In this document: positions 34,883 to 46,437 of the stretch, in pieces
How positions within the stretch are numbered: position 1 is the first letter of the stretch
Layout: each line of letters begins with the position of its first letter
NCBI GenBank assembly: GCA_022925895.1
Contig: JAKSYS010000017.1
Location: 62,001-126,000 of the forward strand
From: Fragilaria crotonensis
Taxonomy: Eukaryota > Bacillariophyta > Fragilariophyceae > Fragilariales > Fragilariaceae
Direction: 5' to 3'
DNA: 64,000 nt
Notes under the pieces: model-generated
Told to the model about the DNA's origin: nothing
Seen by the model: the letters and a program-made list of their open reading frames with translations, nothing else
Databases searched by the model: none
Position numbers and translations under genes: made by a program

Positions 34883-37800
34883 GTGATCTTGATATATCGA
34901 TCACATTGTTCGACGTCGACGCCATTGAAAGAACCCAAAACACCTTCGTCACGAAGATCGATACTGTCCTCAGAGCAGATGATGCGCACAAGGTCTCTGA
35001 TCGCGATCCAGCTATTGATCCAATCGACGGGAGGAGCCTTTGTTGGGAAGGCACGACCGAATATACGGCCACTGAAGTGGTCGGTCAGTAGGACATAGCA
35101 CGTCTCACCGTTGAGGCCGACGAGAGTGTTGTGTCGGATTGAATCGCGGCTCTTTTGGACCATGAAACCAAAGTCGATTGACAGGCCTTGGTTGCAAGTT
35201 GTCGCCCGCATTGTGGTCCCTGTTCCTTTTGGAGTCTTCCGAAGCTTAGCGGCAAGGCAGATGGGACATTCTTCGAGCTCCGTCGGGAGCTTGAATTGTG
35301 GCATTCCTTTTACAAACCGGTGCATTTCTGATAAACGCCGGAAATTTATGTGTCCAAGGCGTTGATGCCACAGCATTCGCAAGGCCGAGCGGCTGAGGGA
35401 TCGCACGACGTATGCTTCCTGGTGGTTCGGCGAGAATTCCGGGAGGTCTTCGTCGGTGTCCAAGATGTCAGGACGTTCGGTAATGATGTCCTGGTAATCG
35501 ATTGTACGGAATTCAAGACCTGCGGGAGCCATCCCATACCCATAGATGTAGGGCCTTGCGTTACCGTCAGGTGAAACGGGCAACAGGCCTAACGGTGGGT
35601 CCAGGGCAGGTGGAGAATGGCATGCGGTGCAAGTCATGCCGTCGGTCGGATCGAGGATCGTGGCGGCAGTGGCAGGTGCATGTTCCGTGCATAGTTTCCG
35701 AACGAGGACTTGATCCGAAGGAGCGGAGCCAGATGGGCTTCGGGCGACGGAGCAATCAAGGCTTCGGTGAACGTCAAACCTCCTCGACTTGCCGTCGGTT
35801 GCAAGATAATGTAGATGTCTTGCGAACTTCGGAGGCGATTCGGGAAGTGAATATGTCCGATGCTCTCGGTGAAGCTTGACATGTGGTATCCATCGGTGCC
35901 CAGCTGCTTCGAAATGGCTGCGTGCGAAATAATGATGCCTGGAATTGTGGGTGTAGTACGTCCGAATGAACACGGACGATGGGCCTCCGGCATTTCCACG
36001 ATTATCCACTGGTACACACAAGAAACCGACGCCGACAGGTTGGTGCGCGTGATGACCGGCATCAAAGAGGCGGACGTTTGTGCGGCGGAGTGGACGATAA
36101 GCAAACAAAGGTGGCGATCGTTGGCAGTGCAAGCCATGGATCCGTTGTCAGCATGTGCGAACGAGAGTTGGCGGGCACGATCATATGTCTCGGCCAACCG
36201 ACGAAGCAGGATGGGATCGGGAGCAACGTCGAGACGGACGGTGTCGGACGTGGGAAGGGCAGGAAGCACGTCGGCAACTGAAATGGAGATCGAATTGACG
36301 TTGGGGGCTTCGAAACAGGCTTCAAAGTCGACTTCGTCTTCAGCGGTGGCACGGGCGAATTCTGTTGATATCCCACGAGATCTTCTTTGTCGCCGTCGTC
36401 GTCGTCGTCGTTGGTGGCGGCGACGTCGATGTTGGCGGGTTCATCCTCCAAGATGCGATGCATTACTCGATTGTTGGCGCCAAGAGGTGGACGGTTGCGG
36501 GTGTTGGCAGAGTTCAGACGGCTGCGAAATTGTTTGTGTGAATTCGCAATCTGAGCCTTGAGCTGGGGATTGCGTTGTGCTAATCCTTCAGCGACGATAT
36601 AATCCACAAAACGGTTGCAATCTTCCAGCTTGTGACCCGGGAGTTGGCAGCCAAGGCAAACGGAAGACGCATCTTGGTTTTGAGAGATAGCCCGAACCAT
36701 GAGATTGATTTCCTCATCGTCGAGGGTGGCGTCTGACGTCGACGACGAGAAATCCGGCGACGCGGTTTCGATCCTCCGGATGATGGACGTCGGCGTTCTT
36801 CCTGACGGCGGATGCTGCGAGGATGGTGGGTCGCGGCCAATCTCGGAGGCATACTCGACGAAAGTCGTCGCGAGTTGCGCCAACGAAAGTTTGAACGGAA
36901 GCGTGCCGTCGAGGCCGGTGCGCTTGTCGCGTTCGACTAAACGTCGGATCTCGGGACGCCATTCGGACGTCAAATTGCGGACAGATAGATCGAGGGCCTC
37001 CGATTCGGTGTACGTGCGAGTGGCTTGGCGCTCGCGTACCATGAAGTCTTGAAGCCGGCGGATGTACAAGCTGAATGTCTCCGTTCGTCGTTGGCGGGGA
37101 ATTTCGCTTGCGGTCGAGAAGACTGAATGCAACAGGGGATGGTGGAGGCGAAATAGGGAGTAGATAGCATGGTATCCCGCCTGCGGTGGGCATCCTTCAA
37201 CAGCGCCATGCTCTCGGAGCCATTGGGGAATGTGGAGTCCTGGCTCAAAGCAGTGTAGATCAGACCGGACATGAAGGAATCTTTCTCTCGGACGGAAGCA
37301 GGGAGCCAAGTCCACCAAGCACCGTGGATTTCGTCTTCCTTTGCGGATTCATACGGCGGGCACCACACTCCCCATTGTAAGCATGTGGAACAAAAGAGTT
37401 TGAACCAGTGCACGAACGAATCATTTTTGGATGAGTCGAATCTTGGGAAGCTAGCCTTACGAAAATCTTTGAACTTGACCTCGCCATACATGAATTGACT
37501 CATGTAATCTTCGTAGGATTCGGCGCCGAAGGTGACCTCTGCAGAGAAAGGATGCATACGTGTAGGTGTCCGAGTCAAATTACCACCAGTTGTGCGTGGG
37601 CGAGCCGCCGAATTGAAGAGGGGCGAGGTTCCGGGAGTGTGGAACCGTCCAGCAGTGATCGGAGGGCCGTGTCCGCTTGTTGGGCGAGTGTCCACCGGTT
37701 GTCCACGGAAAGTGGGAAGTGCAGCCGTGGAGTCGGCTATCTCAACGTCCTCGACGGGCGGTGCGATTTCTCGTTCATGCCGGGTGCGGTCTCGTTGATA

Positions 37801-38294
37801 GGGGCGTCCATCGGGGCAGACGTATCAACCACCGAAGGGCCCTGGCGCGAGCGATGAGATCGACTCTCGTGAGTGCTCTGGGAAGATGCAGAGGATCCCG
37901 GCGGCTTTGGGATGTCGATATCCGGAAGTAGGAAGCGGATCATGATAGGGACGTGTACGATGTCGGACGGGCGAGAACGTTCCTTGAGACGTTGGACGAT
38001 GAGGCGCTGGAGCGCCGGCTTTCGTAACGAGATGACGGAGTTGCGGCTGCGGGCGTGGTACATGCCAAATCCGGGGTCGGTCAGTGTAGGCAATAACTCT
38101 TCCGACAACCATGTGGTGTCTTCGAGTTGTTGGAGAACGCAGTTACGGATGGTGTCGTGATAGGTTTCCGTAAGTGACATTGTAGGCACATCGAAGATCT
38201 CTGTGAGTGGGATTTCTGCCATCGGGCAGTCCACAATATCGATGGTTATAACGAGACAGTCATTGTCGTATTGAACCTCCTCGGCGTCCACCAT
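34883..38294 (-). pseudogene. Gag, protease and integrase region of Copia-6
   Basis: Minus strand from the Gag ATG at 38294 (M-V-D-A-E-E, then D-C-P-M-A-E-I-P-L-T-E-I-F). Capsid-like block H-P-F-S-A-E-V-T-F-G-A-E-S-Y-E-D-Y near 37550; knuckle C-L-G-C-Q-L-P-G-H near 36640; protease H-A-D-N-G-S-M-A-C-T near 36150; integrase L-W-H-Q-R-L-G-H-I-N-F-R-R near 35360 and C-P-I-C-L-A-A-K near 35260. Several frames. Confidence 0.8.
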
Positions 38295-38473
38295 TTTGTT
38301 ATCGGGTTTCAGAAATATGCGGTCCCGGATGTCTGGTCGGAGAGTATTTTTAACGCGGAGTGGCTACGTGGTTCCCGATATCATGTGAATCGTGTGACAC
38401 CGAAGAACGCGAGAGAACTCGAAATCAGTCGGAGAGTGCGCAGAAAACAGTCGTAGAATTTGGGCTCATAACC

Positions 38474-38875
38474 TGTGAGACCTCCCTAGTACGGCGGCTC
38501 CACAAACAGTGACTCGCTTGGGAGTCGGGTTAGGACAAAGCCGTCGCAATGAAGAGGAACGAACGCAGAAGCAAGAAGGCACGACGCGTGGCGATGTCGA
38601 TATCGAACGTGTGATGGGTGATGTGTTGGCGTTCGTGTTGTGGCTAAGTATATCCTTCGGCCTCTTCACCCTTACGATCAAATGGACCGGCAAGAATGCG
38701 ATTGAGGGAATAAAGGATTATATTAGAAGTTGTGTGCCGATGGAGTACATCGGCCTTAAGCTAAATTAGTCGGAGTTGCGCATTTGATAGCGCATCAGCA
38801 TCGACCGTAGATAGTCGACCGTGCGCAGTAGACAGTAGCACGGTGTCATGGAGATATATAGAATATGCACTGACA
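38474..38875 (-). repeat. 5' LTR of Copia-6
   Basis: 402 bp partner of 33469-33871, followed by the second AGCAG at 38876-38880. Confidence 0.92.
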
Positions 38876-38880
38876 AGCAG

Positions 38881-41800
38881 CACCAGTGAGCATAGCACGA
38901 AGTGCGTCGCCAATCGTTTGGTGGGGACGCTCACCAGGACCGTTCTGATGCGATGAATCGGGACCAGTGAGCTGAACTTAGTAACCGAAATTGGTGAAGG
39001 TGTCGCGGATCTCATGACATCTGCCGAGTTCGCCACCGCCATCCATGCGTACATATTTGTCCGAGCACGCGGGGGCGTTGTTTGCAAGCCAGCTGTTAAG
39101 CCAATCAACGGGTGGGGCTTTGGTGGCAAACGCTCGTCCGAAAATACGCCCGCTATAGTGATCTGTGATGAGGGCATAACATGTCTCGCCGTTGAGACCC
39201 ACGAGGTTATCGAAACGCTTAGGGTCCCCACTGCGCTGAACCATGAAAGCAAAATCGATAGAGAGACCCTGGAGGCAGATGGTGGCAATCATAGTGGATG
39301 CGGAACCACGAGGTGCTTTACGTAACTTAGCGGCAAGGCAGACGGCACACTGATCGATTGCACTGGGCATGGATAAGGCAGGCAAACCACGAGTGTGTCG
39401 ATGTAGTTCGGACAAGCGCCTGAAGTTGAGATGGCCAAGGCGTTGATGCCAAAGCATCGTGAGGGCAGGTCGACTCAGACTACCGACGAGGAGATCACGA
39501 GACACGGAGGAAAACTCAGGGAAGCGATCCAAAGAATGAAGCAGGGAGATCGAAGCGACCGGAGTCGGGTAGGACAGGGAGAGCGGAGTGAGCGAAGTTG
39601 TGGAGATGGCACTCGCAATGTATCGGTCGACGGATCGAGGGAGAGCGGCGGCTTGGTCGGCGGCAGCCGGGATGTACAAAGCAGGGGTAAAAGTCAAACC
39701 GCCGCGGAGGTGTGTGGGTTGTAACCGGATGAACACATCGGAAGTAAGAGCAGTGGGATCGTGATGCGGGAAACGAATGAAGCCGTCTCCTTTATCAAAA
39801 CTTGTCATACTGTAGCTCTCAGCACCCAGTTGTTTGGCAATGGCACAGTGTGAAATGATGACACCCGGGATCGTCGTCGTATGATATGTACGAACGAAGA
39901 GGCAACATGGGGTCGGTACTGTATCCGGTGGGAACACGGTGGTCAAGGACGGCAGACGATAGGCAGGGACACGGAGGAAACCGACACCGCTGGGGTGGTG
40001 AAGGTGGCTCCCGGCATCAAAAAGGCGGATGCGAGTCTGATGAGGCGAGAGGGGGCGATACGCGTATAGTAGTGTGGCATCACTGGTGGTGCATGCCATG
40101 GAGCCACTATCGGCGTGTGCGTAGACCGCTCGGGCTTCGGCGTCATATGTACCAACCAAACGACGGAGTAGAAACGAGTCATGGTCAAGGGCCAAGTCGG
40201 TGGACGGGGTGTCGTCGAGGGACAGAGACGAGGCGGTGACAGAGTCGAATATGGGTGCTTGCAAAGACGAGATAGTACATGTGGTGATCCCGACGTTGTT
40301 GAAGCATGCTTCAAAATCCTCGTCGACGTCGGAATCAACATACGAACCGCGGACCGCATTGACTTGATATCCCTGGGGAGATTCGTCGTCCTCGTCATGA
40401 TCAACAAGGACAAGAGCGCCATCTTCTGGATCGGTGCCGCCGTCAGCTCGAGCAGGGGTCAAAGTCGAGGAAGAGGTCAGGCTGCGGACAGTGTTTGGAC
40501 GTGCGCGGGCGTCGCGTCCGCTATTAAGTCGGCTGCGGAATTGCGAGTGCGCTGATGCGACCTGCGCTCGTAGCTGAGGATGGCGTTGAGCAAGACTTTC
40601 TGCCACGATGTAGTCAACGAAGCGGTTACAGTCAGTGAGAGTGTGACCTGGTTGCTGGCATCCGAGACATACAGTAGAGTGTGCCTGGTTCGTAGACATG
40701 GCATGCACGAGGAGGTTAATTTCGTTATCTCCCAGCGCGATGTCGGTGCCGTGGAGGTATTCGTCCGTCGGTGGCACACTTTCAATACGTCGGATGATAG
40801 GTGCAGATTGATGGAATCGATCACGTGTATTTTGCATAGCGGGGGAAGGTGCTGTCGTGTCGCGACCGATTTCGGTCGCGTATTGCATGAAAGTTGTTGC
40901 AAGTTGCGACATGGACAAATGAAATGGCAACATACCCTCGTGCCGACCTGTGCGGCGATCGCGTTCGACCAAACGACGGAATTCTGAACGCCACTCGGTA
41001 CTCAAATTCCGAACACTTAAATCCAACGCTTCGGACTCGGTGTAGTTGCGGCCAGCGATTCGCTCCCTGGCCAGGAAATCATGCAGCCGACGAAGGTAGA
41101 CACTGAAGGTTTCGGTACGTCGCTGACGTGGTATTTCGGTGACCGTGTATACAACTGACTGCAAACGCGGATGGTGGAGCCGAAGGAGGGAGTAGATGGC
41201 ATCGTATCCGGCGTTAGCGGAGCATCCCTGCACAGCGCTATGTTCACGACTACCACCGGGGAATACGGTATCGAGCGAAAGAACTCCGTAGAGAAGGGAG
41301 GACATGAAAGCTTCCTGATTCCGCACCGACGCCGGGAGGAGGTTCCACCAAAGTCCATGTACGTTATCTTCTTCAACGGATTCGTACGGGGGGCACCATA
41401 GTCCCCATTGCAAACACGTAGCACAAAATAATTTGTACCAATGGATGAAAGAATCTTGACGGCTGGAGTCAAACTTTTGGAATGAAGCTTTGCGGAAATC
41501 TTTGTAACGGACCTCCGATGACATGAACTGTTGCATGTACTCTTCGAAAGATTCGGACCCATACCGAAGAGTGGTCACAGCGGAGATTGCCGTACGTCCG
41601 GTCAAGTTGGTCGTCTGCGTCCGAGGTGTACCGGCGTTGCGCTCGGGCCGATATAGGTCTGATTGATCTGGCAAGGCCTCCTCAGGTACACGGACACGGC
41701 GCCGTTGGGGCTCACGACGATCGTTACTATCAACGCTGGGAGCTGGGATGTGAGTGTCATTCTCACCGAGCTGTATCGGTATGCCACGGAAAGTCGTTCC

Positions 41801-42423
41801 AACGGTTGGAGTGGTGATCATGGGTGTCGATAAGCTATCCGCCGTATTGGAGATAGCGTCATCAAGGACCGGCGCACGGATTCCCCCAAATTGTAGATCC
41901 GTTGAGGGTAGGACTGGTTCATTCCCTCCTTGAGAACGGGTTTCCGAAAGACCAACTGCCGATCCGGTTCCGCTTAGACCCTCAACTCGCCCACCAACCA
42001 CGGATGGTACGGTGGTCGATCGATTCTCTCGAGTCGGTAATCCTGTTTCTGGCACCATGAATCGGATGAGGATGGGGACCGATACCGGTTCCAAAGCACT
42101 TGGGCGACCGCGCAATGTCTGTCTGACAAGGCGCTGAAGCGCGCGGGTTTGCGAAGTGATAGGATGTCGCCGTTTGCCCGTCGATGGAAAGTTGCAAACC
42201 CTGCGTCGAATAGAGGTGACACCGATTGATCTTCGAGCCAAGCGGTATCTTCGAGCTGTTGCGTTATGTATTTGCGCAGAGTGTCGAGATAGTCGTCCTT
42301 GAGGAGAGACGTGGATACGTCGTATATCTCTGTGAGCGGTAGTTCGGCAATTGGACAATCGTCGATGTCCACCGTGAGAATAACGAAGTCGTCTTCGTGA
42401 TTTGACTCCTCAAAGACCGACAT
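38881..42423 (-). CDS. Gag, protease and integrase of Copia-5 (long open segment)
   Basis: Minus strand. Gag ATG at 42423: M-S-V-F-E-E-S, then D-D-C-P-I-A-E-L-P-L-T-E-I-Y, a diverged form of the shared Gag N-terminal domain. Most of the rest is one frame of over 1,000 codons down to about 38980: capsid-like block near 41530 (Y-G-S-E-S-F-E-E-Y), knuckle C-L-G-C-Q-Q-P-G-H-T-L-T-D-C near 40670, protease A-D-S-G-S-M-A-C-T near 40110 with a classical D-S-G where the relatives have D-N-G, integrase zinc region L-W-H-Q-R-L-G-H-L-N-F-R-R near 39450 and D-G-G-G-E-L near 39030. Copia-6 interrupts it at 38880. The best preserved Gag-Pol start in the window. Confidence 0.85.
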
Positions 42424-42495
42424 GCTGATTATTTCCTTTAAGGATAACTTGATCAGCCACTAGGATTAGTACTCGTTGTACTTGGGCTCATAACC

Positions 42496-42912
42496 TGCCG
42501 CGACAGGGCTAGCGAGCGCGATTCGCACACGGGAGTAGCAACGTGAGTTCGTGCGAGTCACAAGGATTCACAAGACAAAACGGGTGAAACCACGATGATA
42601 TAATCGGATGGATCTGCAGTTCCGTTCGGTCGGATCTCTCTTGTCTTGGAATATGTCGCTAGTATCGTCGCTCTTGTTATCTATATAGAAGCCTGAAGCC
42701 TCAGTACCCTTACGATCGTCGGCGACCGGCAAAGATGCAGATGAGGCAAATAAAGGCTATAATAGAAGTTGTGAGGAATACACGAGGTACTCCAATTAGA
42801 CTAACTATGGAACTGCCGGCAGTTTAGATACTGTGGTTGTGGGTAGTACAACACAGCACAGTACGGCCAGATGATCCTACCGACATATACAGTGGCATGT
42901 AATGCAGTGACA
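42496..42912 (-). repeat. 5' LTR of Copia-5
   Basis: 417 bp partner of 22756-23171. The primer site GGTTATGAGCCCAAG (minus) lies immediately below it at about 42481-42495. The second TCCTC is at 42913-42917. Confidence 0.92.
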
Positions 42913-42917
42913 TCCTC

Positions 42918-43190
42918 AACAAGGTCCGACCACGCTTTTTGAAGACAACGCTGCTGCGATCCTCATGGTCAACGCCAGTCGCCCCACACCGCGTGCTCGT
43001 CACATCGATATTCAACACTTTGCCCTTCAAGAGTGGAAAGCCGCAAACGAGATTGTCCTGTCACATATTCCTGGCGTCGTCAATTCCGCCGATTCCTTGA
43101 CCAAGTCGCTCGGTTCTACGCTCCACCACCGCCACGTTCGTCGTCTCATGTCAAGGGTCATTACGGTGCCCCTTGGTCCCCCCCGGCTCC
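42918..43190 (+). pseudogene. End of Copia-2 RNase H
   Basis: F-E-D-N-A-A-A-I-L-M-V-N-A-S-R-P-T-P-R-A-R-H-I-D and the following pol C-terminus, resuming after Copia-5. Followed by the purine tract AATGGGGGAGTG and the 3' LTR. Confidence 0.85.
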
Positions 43191-43259
43191 CTAATGTTCT
43201 TCTCTCTCAAGATGCACTTCTGTTGCTCATTGCATGCCTCGGCTTACAATGGGGGAGTG

Positions 43260-43679
43260 TGTCAGTGCATATCTCCTACATTCTTGGATACTGTGCTATT
43301 GTTCAACTGCGCACAGTATACCATCTATGGCCGTGTCTTGTACTGTATGACGCGCCACTCCGACTAGTATAGTTTAAGCCGGTGTACTTCATCGGCACAC
43401 AACTTCTAACTTAGCTTAAAACTATTACCTCCACTGCATTCTTGCCGGTCTACGATCGTAAGGGTGAAGAGGTACAGTTATTGCTTCGTCCACGCCAACG
43501 ACACACGACATCACCATCACCGACATCGACCCCTTTGCGACGCGCACCTCTCAAGTTCGCCACGCTCTTGTTCATTGTGTTGTCGTGTTCCCTCTCTTCT
43601 GTTCCCGTCGGTTCCGCACTAACCCGACTCCCAAGCGGGTCAAGGTTTGTGGATCTGCCGTACTAGAGAGGGTCTCACA
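43260..43679 (+). repeat. 3' LTR of Copia-2
   Basis: 420 bp, slightly longer than its partner at 1706-2117 because of two short insertions. Followed by GTTGG at 43680-43684. Confidence 0.93.
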
Positions 43680-43684
43680 GTTGG

Positions 43685-45129
43685 TCAACTGATATGACCT
43701 GTCCTGGTTTACTCGGTTCCTCGGGGTCGTTTGCGTTTCTCGTTCTGGGTTTCGTTCTCCATGGGCGTCGAGTCGCTTTGGCATACAGGCAAGCGGAGCA
43801 CACCGGAATGCGGCACTTTGATAGTCGTTTCGGAAGTATGCCCGCCTTTGCCATCATCTGAAGTTTCGCCATCGGTGCATGGGCGTATTGGTGATGCACC
43901 GTTAACAGCTCTGCCATGTCGGTGTGCGTTTGTCGATCTTCCTCGTCGATGATTACCTCTGGAGCCGGTTCGTGGCTGTGACTCTCTCCCTCTGAGGCAG
44001 GTGTGGTAGGACCATTGAGGTTGAAGTCAACTGTCGGTGTTGTATGACCGTCGTCTTCGGTCGGCGTGGAGGGTGACGTCCAGTACTGCGACCACGACAG
44101 TGCTGGTCGTTCCTCCACTTCCTCATGGGCCACGCTCTCGTCATCAGAGATAAATGCGCTTGGCATTGCAATCGTCTCCCGATCTTGGTCGTCCATGCCT
44201 GCCTCACAACAGAACGCCGCGAACTGAGAGTATCCGTGTGCTAACGGGAACGTTGCGACATTGTCGTTTCTGCCGAGGTCGATATGTCGTTTGTATTCGC
44301 CGTCGCCCCAATAGAGTACACATTCGAGCCCATTCGTATGTTCCCCGCATGAGGTTCTGAGCGACTTGTTGCTCGTTGTCGCTTGCGACTGCGCCCAATG
44401 TTGCGGGCTGAGGAGGCGCACCTTTCCGTCGGGGATGTAGTAAGAGTTTTTAATGTCGAAGGTATGCGTGCGACCTTGATCATCCTCCCAACTCCATCGG
44501 AGTGTGCCGATTTTTACATTTGTCGTACGTGATCCCCCAAAACCTTTCACAACTCGGTTACTCGCCTTCAGCTCGCTCACGAAGTCGCTCCGCACATGCG
44601 ATATACATCCGGAACAGCGGTTATCCACACCAACCCACTCGCTGTCGGTATCAAAGTGTGCCACTCGTTCGGTTGCTATCGCAGTCTTTGCATTCATCGC
44701 GAGCACTGACAACGCGAGTCCGATCACTCTGAGCCTCCTGTCGTGTTTACTCGATGTGCGTTGCCGAACTGTCCCGCACGCATTGACACACCTACGCCTC
44801 CGTGGTGGTCCTAACGTTCGCTCCAACCATTCGAGCAATCGCTTCATTGTCTGTGTCACGCCTCGGGACGCCGACTCCATCAGCTTGTCCGTCTTCGAGC
44901 GCCGGCGATAGTCTCGTTTGGTTTTCTGCTGGGGTAGCAGGCATGCGCATACACACAACGCCGTCGCGACAACTCGTAGTACTTGCATTCGTACCCTTGT
45001 CATCGTCCAAAAGACTAGATCGCAAGCCTCCCCGTCTCGACTTTCTACGTTAACGTTAAATTTCACGGGTTCAGACCGGAGCATTTTGCTTATGGCATAT
45101 CCGACTATACAGATTAACCACCACAACAT
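43685..45129 (-). CDS. Copia-1 pol start: hydrophobic leader, protease, integrase zinc region
   Basis: Minus-strand frame from ATG 45129 to the Copia-2 insertion point. Residues 1-17, 49-66 and 135-147 are hydrophobic enough to be membrane segments, separated by basic stretches. The protease follows at residue 158 onward: H-F-D-T-D-S-E-W-V-G-V-D-N-R-C-S, a diatom copia-type active-site context. Integrase zinc region H-H-Q-Y-A-H-A-P and C-S-A-C-L-Y-A-K lies near the end. The remaining integrase is at 1-1700. A separate pol start 25 bp after the Gag stop implies Gag and Pol are distinct frames in this lineage. Hydrophobic segments before a copia protease are odd. Confidence 0.75.
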
Positions 45130-45153
45130 CGTTACTCCTGTCCACCCACGCCG

Positions 45154-46437
45154 TCAAGTACTGTCATCATCCGAGGGAGAGTCAGTCTCAGCAACTCGTT
45201 TCTCCATCCGAGCAACATAGGCCTTGGCAACTTTCAATTTCTTTGAGAGCCTATCCTTGTTTTTCTTGCCATCGGATTCCGCCGATCTCTTGGCAGTCGG
45301 TGCCGCTGCGCCCAAACACTCCTTGGGCTTGTGCACGCGCCACTTCTCACACTTGCCGCCAGTGTCCTTACCACACCAGTACCAAGTTTGATCGTTGAAT
45401 GAGGCTTCTTTCTTTTCATCTCCCTTGGGTGGCGGCCAAGACTTTGGATGTTGGCCCTTCGACTTGTTCGCTTTCTTCTTGCTTTTGTCGTTGGTTCCTC
45501 CTTTCTTGGTTGCCTTCTTTCGCAATTCGATCGAAACCTTCTTATTTATATTCTTTACAGTCGATTCTAATTTCGCCTCGAGGGCTACTATCTTCTCGTC
45601 TGCGGTCGGGGCATTCCATGTCCCTTTTTCGACCATGATGTCGTACTTGTTCTTCGCAGCTATCATGAGCTCATCGGGGGTTATCTCTTCCCCTTCTTCA
45701 TGGTCGTCCTGCTTTCGGGAAAGCCAGTTCCGAAACACCTCATCGCTTACCGCCCCATAGCCTTTGAATAGGTTTATGAGTAGGTCGGAGGTGGTTTGGT
45801 TCCGCGCTGTCAACGACTGTACCAGCAGTTTCACGTACTGGTTGAAGCGACCAATATCGCTGTCTATGGTCGTGATGTACTTATCGAGGCTCAAGAGCTT
45901 CGTACGGATTTGATTCGTAGTCGCGTTCGTATCCAGGTGGCTCTCCCTGATGATAATCTTCAGGAGCGCCACCCCACTGCACACGTCATTATCGCCAATC
46001 CTGTACTGTTCCGACCAAATAGACACCTTCTTCTTCGCATTGCTTGACAGGGATGCCATGAGGCACTTGTACAGCATATATGTATCTTGTGCTTCGCGGC
46101 CTTGCTCATTGATGTATTGTAACTCGGATTCGGTAACCTGTTCCAAGGTGATCGTACCGTAGTTTTCAATGAGATTCTCCTGCACTGCATCTCCGTTGTC
46201 CAACACTTCAAGCGTTATCTTAAGGATGCTGTCCGACCAACCCATTTCATCGGCTCTGTCCTGGACGTCCTTTAGGAATTGGTATAAACCGTCTGCTTCG
46301 CAGTCAAACGGCTCCTTAGAGACCTCCCGAATGGCCGATTTATAGATCTTGGCATGGTCAGCTCTCGTGTAGTCGAGTAATCCTTGGATCGCGAGTGCTG
46401 GTGAGAATGCGAAGGTTACGTCTGCTTCGTCAGCCAT
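45154..46437 (-). CDS. Copia-1 Gag, 427 codons
   Basis: Minus-strand frame from ATG 46437 (M-A-D-E-A-D-V-T-F-A-F) with no lesion visible. The first 270 residues are an alpha-helical-looking capsid-type region; the C-terminal third is very lysine-rich (nucleocapsid-like) with one zinc motif, W-C-G-K-D-T-G-G-K-C then W-R-V-H-K-P-K-E-C (C-x7-C-x4-H-x4-C). It ends D-S-P-S-D-D-D-S-T. It has no similarity to the Gag shared by Copia-2 to -6. Confidence 0.8.
   Translation of the reverse strand: MADEADVTFAFSPALAIQGLLDYTRADHAKIYKSAIREVSKEPFDCEADGLYQFLKDVQDRADEMGWSDSILKITLEVLDNGDAVQENLIENYGTITLEQVTESELQYINEQGREAQDTYMLYKCLMASLSSNAKKKVSIWSEQYRIGDNDVCSGVALLKIIIRESHLDTNATTNQIRTKLLSLDKYITTIDSDIGRFNQYVKLLVQSLTARNQTTSDLLINLFKGYGAVSDEVFRNWLSRKQDDHEEGEEITPDELMIAAKNKYDIMVEKGTWNAPTADEKIVALEAKLESTVKNINKKVSIELRKKATKKGGTNDKSKKKANKSKGQHPKSWPPPKGDEKKEASFNDQTWYWCGKDTGGKCEKWRVHKPKECLGAAAPTAKRSAESDGKKNKDRLSKKLKVAKAYVARMEKRVAETDSPSDDDST

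Larger units (their letters stand above)
33469..38875 (-). mobile_element. Copia-6: Ty1/copia retrotransposon, minus strand, inside Copia-5
   Basis: LTRs at 33469-33871 (3') and 38474-38875 (5') differ at a few positions. They belong to the Copia-2/4 LTR family in reverse (plus-strand TGTGAGACC to GCACTGACA). Primer site GGTTATGAGCCCA (minus) at about 38461-38473. Parts on the minus strand: Gag from the ATG at 38294, CCHC knuckle near 36650, protease near 36150, integrase zinc region near 35350, RT/RNase H 34880-33950. At 5.4 kb it is shorter than its 7.2-kb relatives; coding is broken, about six lesions. Recently inserted. Confidence 0.9.
22756..42912 (-). mobile_element. Copia-5: Ty1/copia retrotransposon, minus strand, hosting a DNA transposon and Copia-6
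   Basis: LTRs at 22756-23171 (3') and 42496-42912 (5') with roughly seven differences by eye, so still young. Its own sequence is about 7.2 kb. Reading on the minus strand: Gag from the ATG at 42423, protease near 40120 (A-D-S-G-S-M-A-C-T), integrase from about 39450, the Copia-6 insertion at 33469-38875, integrase tail and PDZ-like module, start of RT near 32450, the DNA transposon at 24584-32133, then the rest of RT and RNase H down to 23250. Its LTR and Gag are the most diverged of the Copia-2 to -6 group. Broken, about five lesions besides the two insertions. Confidence 0.9.
1706..43679 (+). mobile_element. Copia-2: Ty1/copia retrotransposon, broken, hosting two nested elements
   Basis: LTRs at 1706-2117 and 43260-43679 are near identical and flanked by GTTGG. 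Removing the nested Copia-3 and Copia-5 leaves about 7.2 kb. Parts in order: primer-binding site at 2118; Gag start at 2286; Gag continuation 17461-18690 with a CCHC knuckle; protease around 19060 (H-A-D-N-G-S-M-A-C-T); integrase 19800-20650; PDZ-like module 20872-21135; RT 21430-22230; RNase H 22240-22755 and 42918-43190; polypurine tract at about 43248-43259. It is broken, with about six lesions besides the two insertions. LTR similarity implies a young insertion, but it must predate Copia-3 and Copia-5. Confidence 0.9.
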
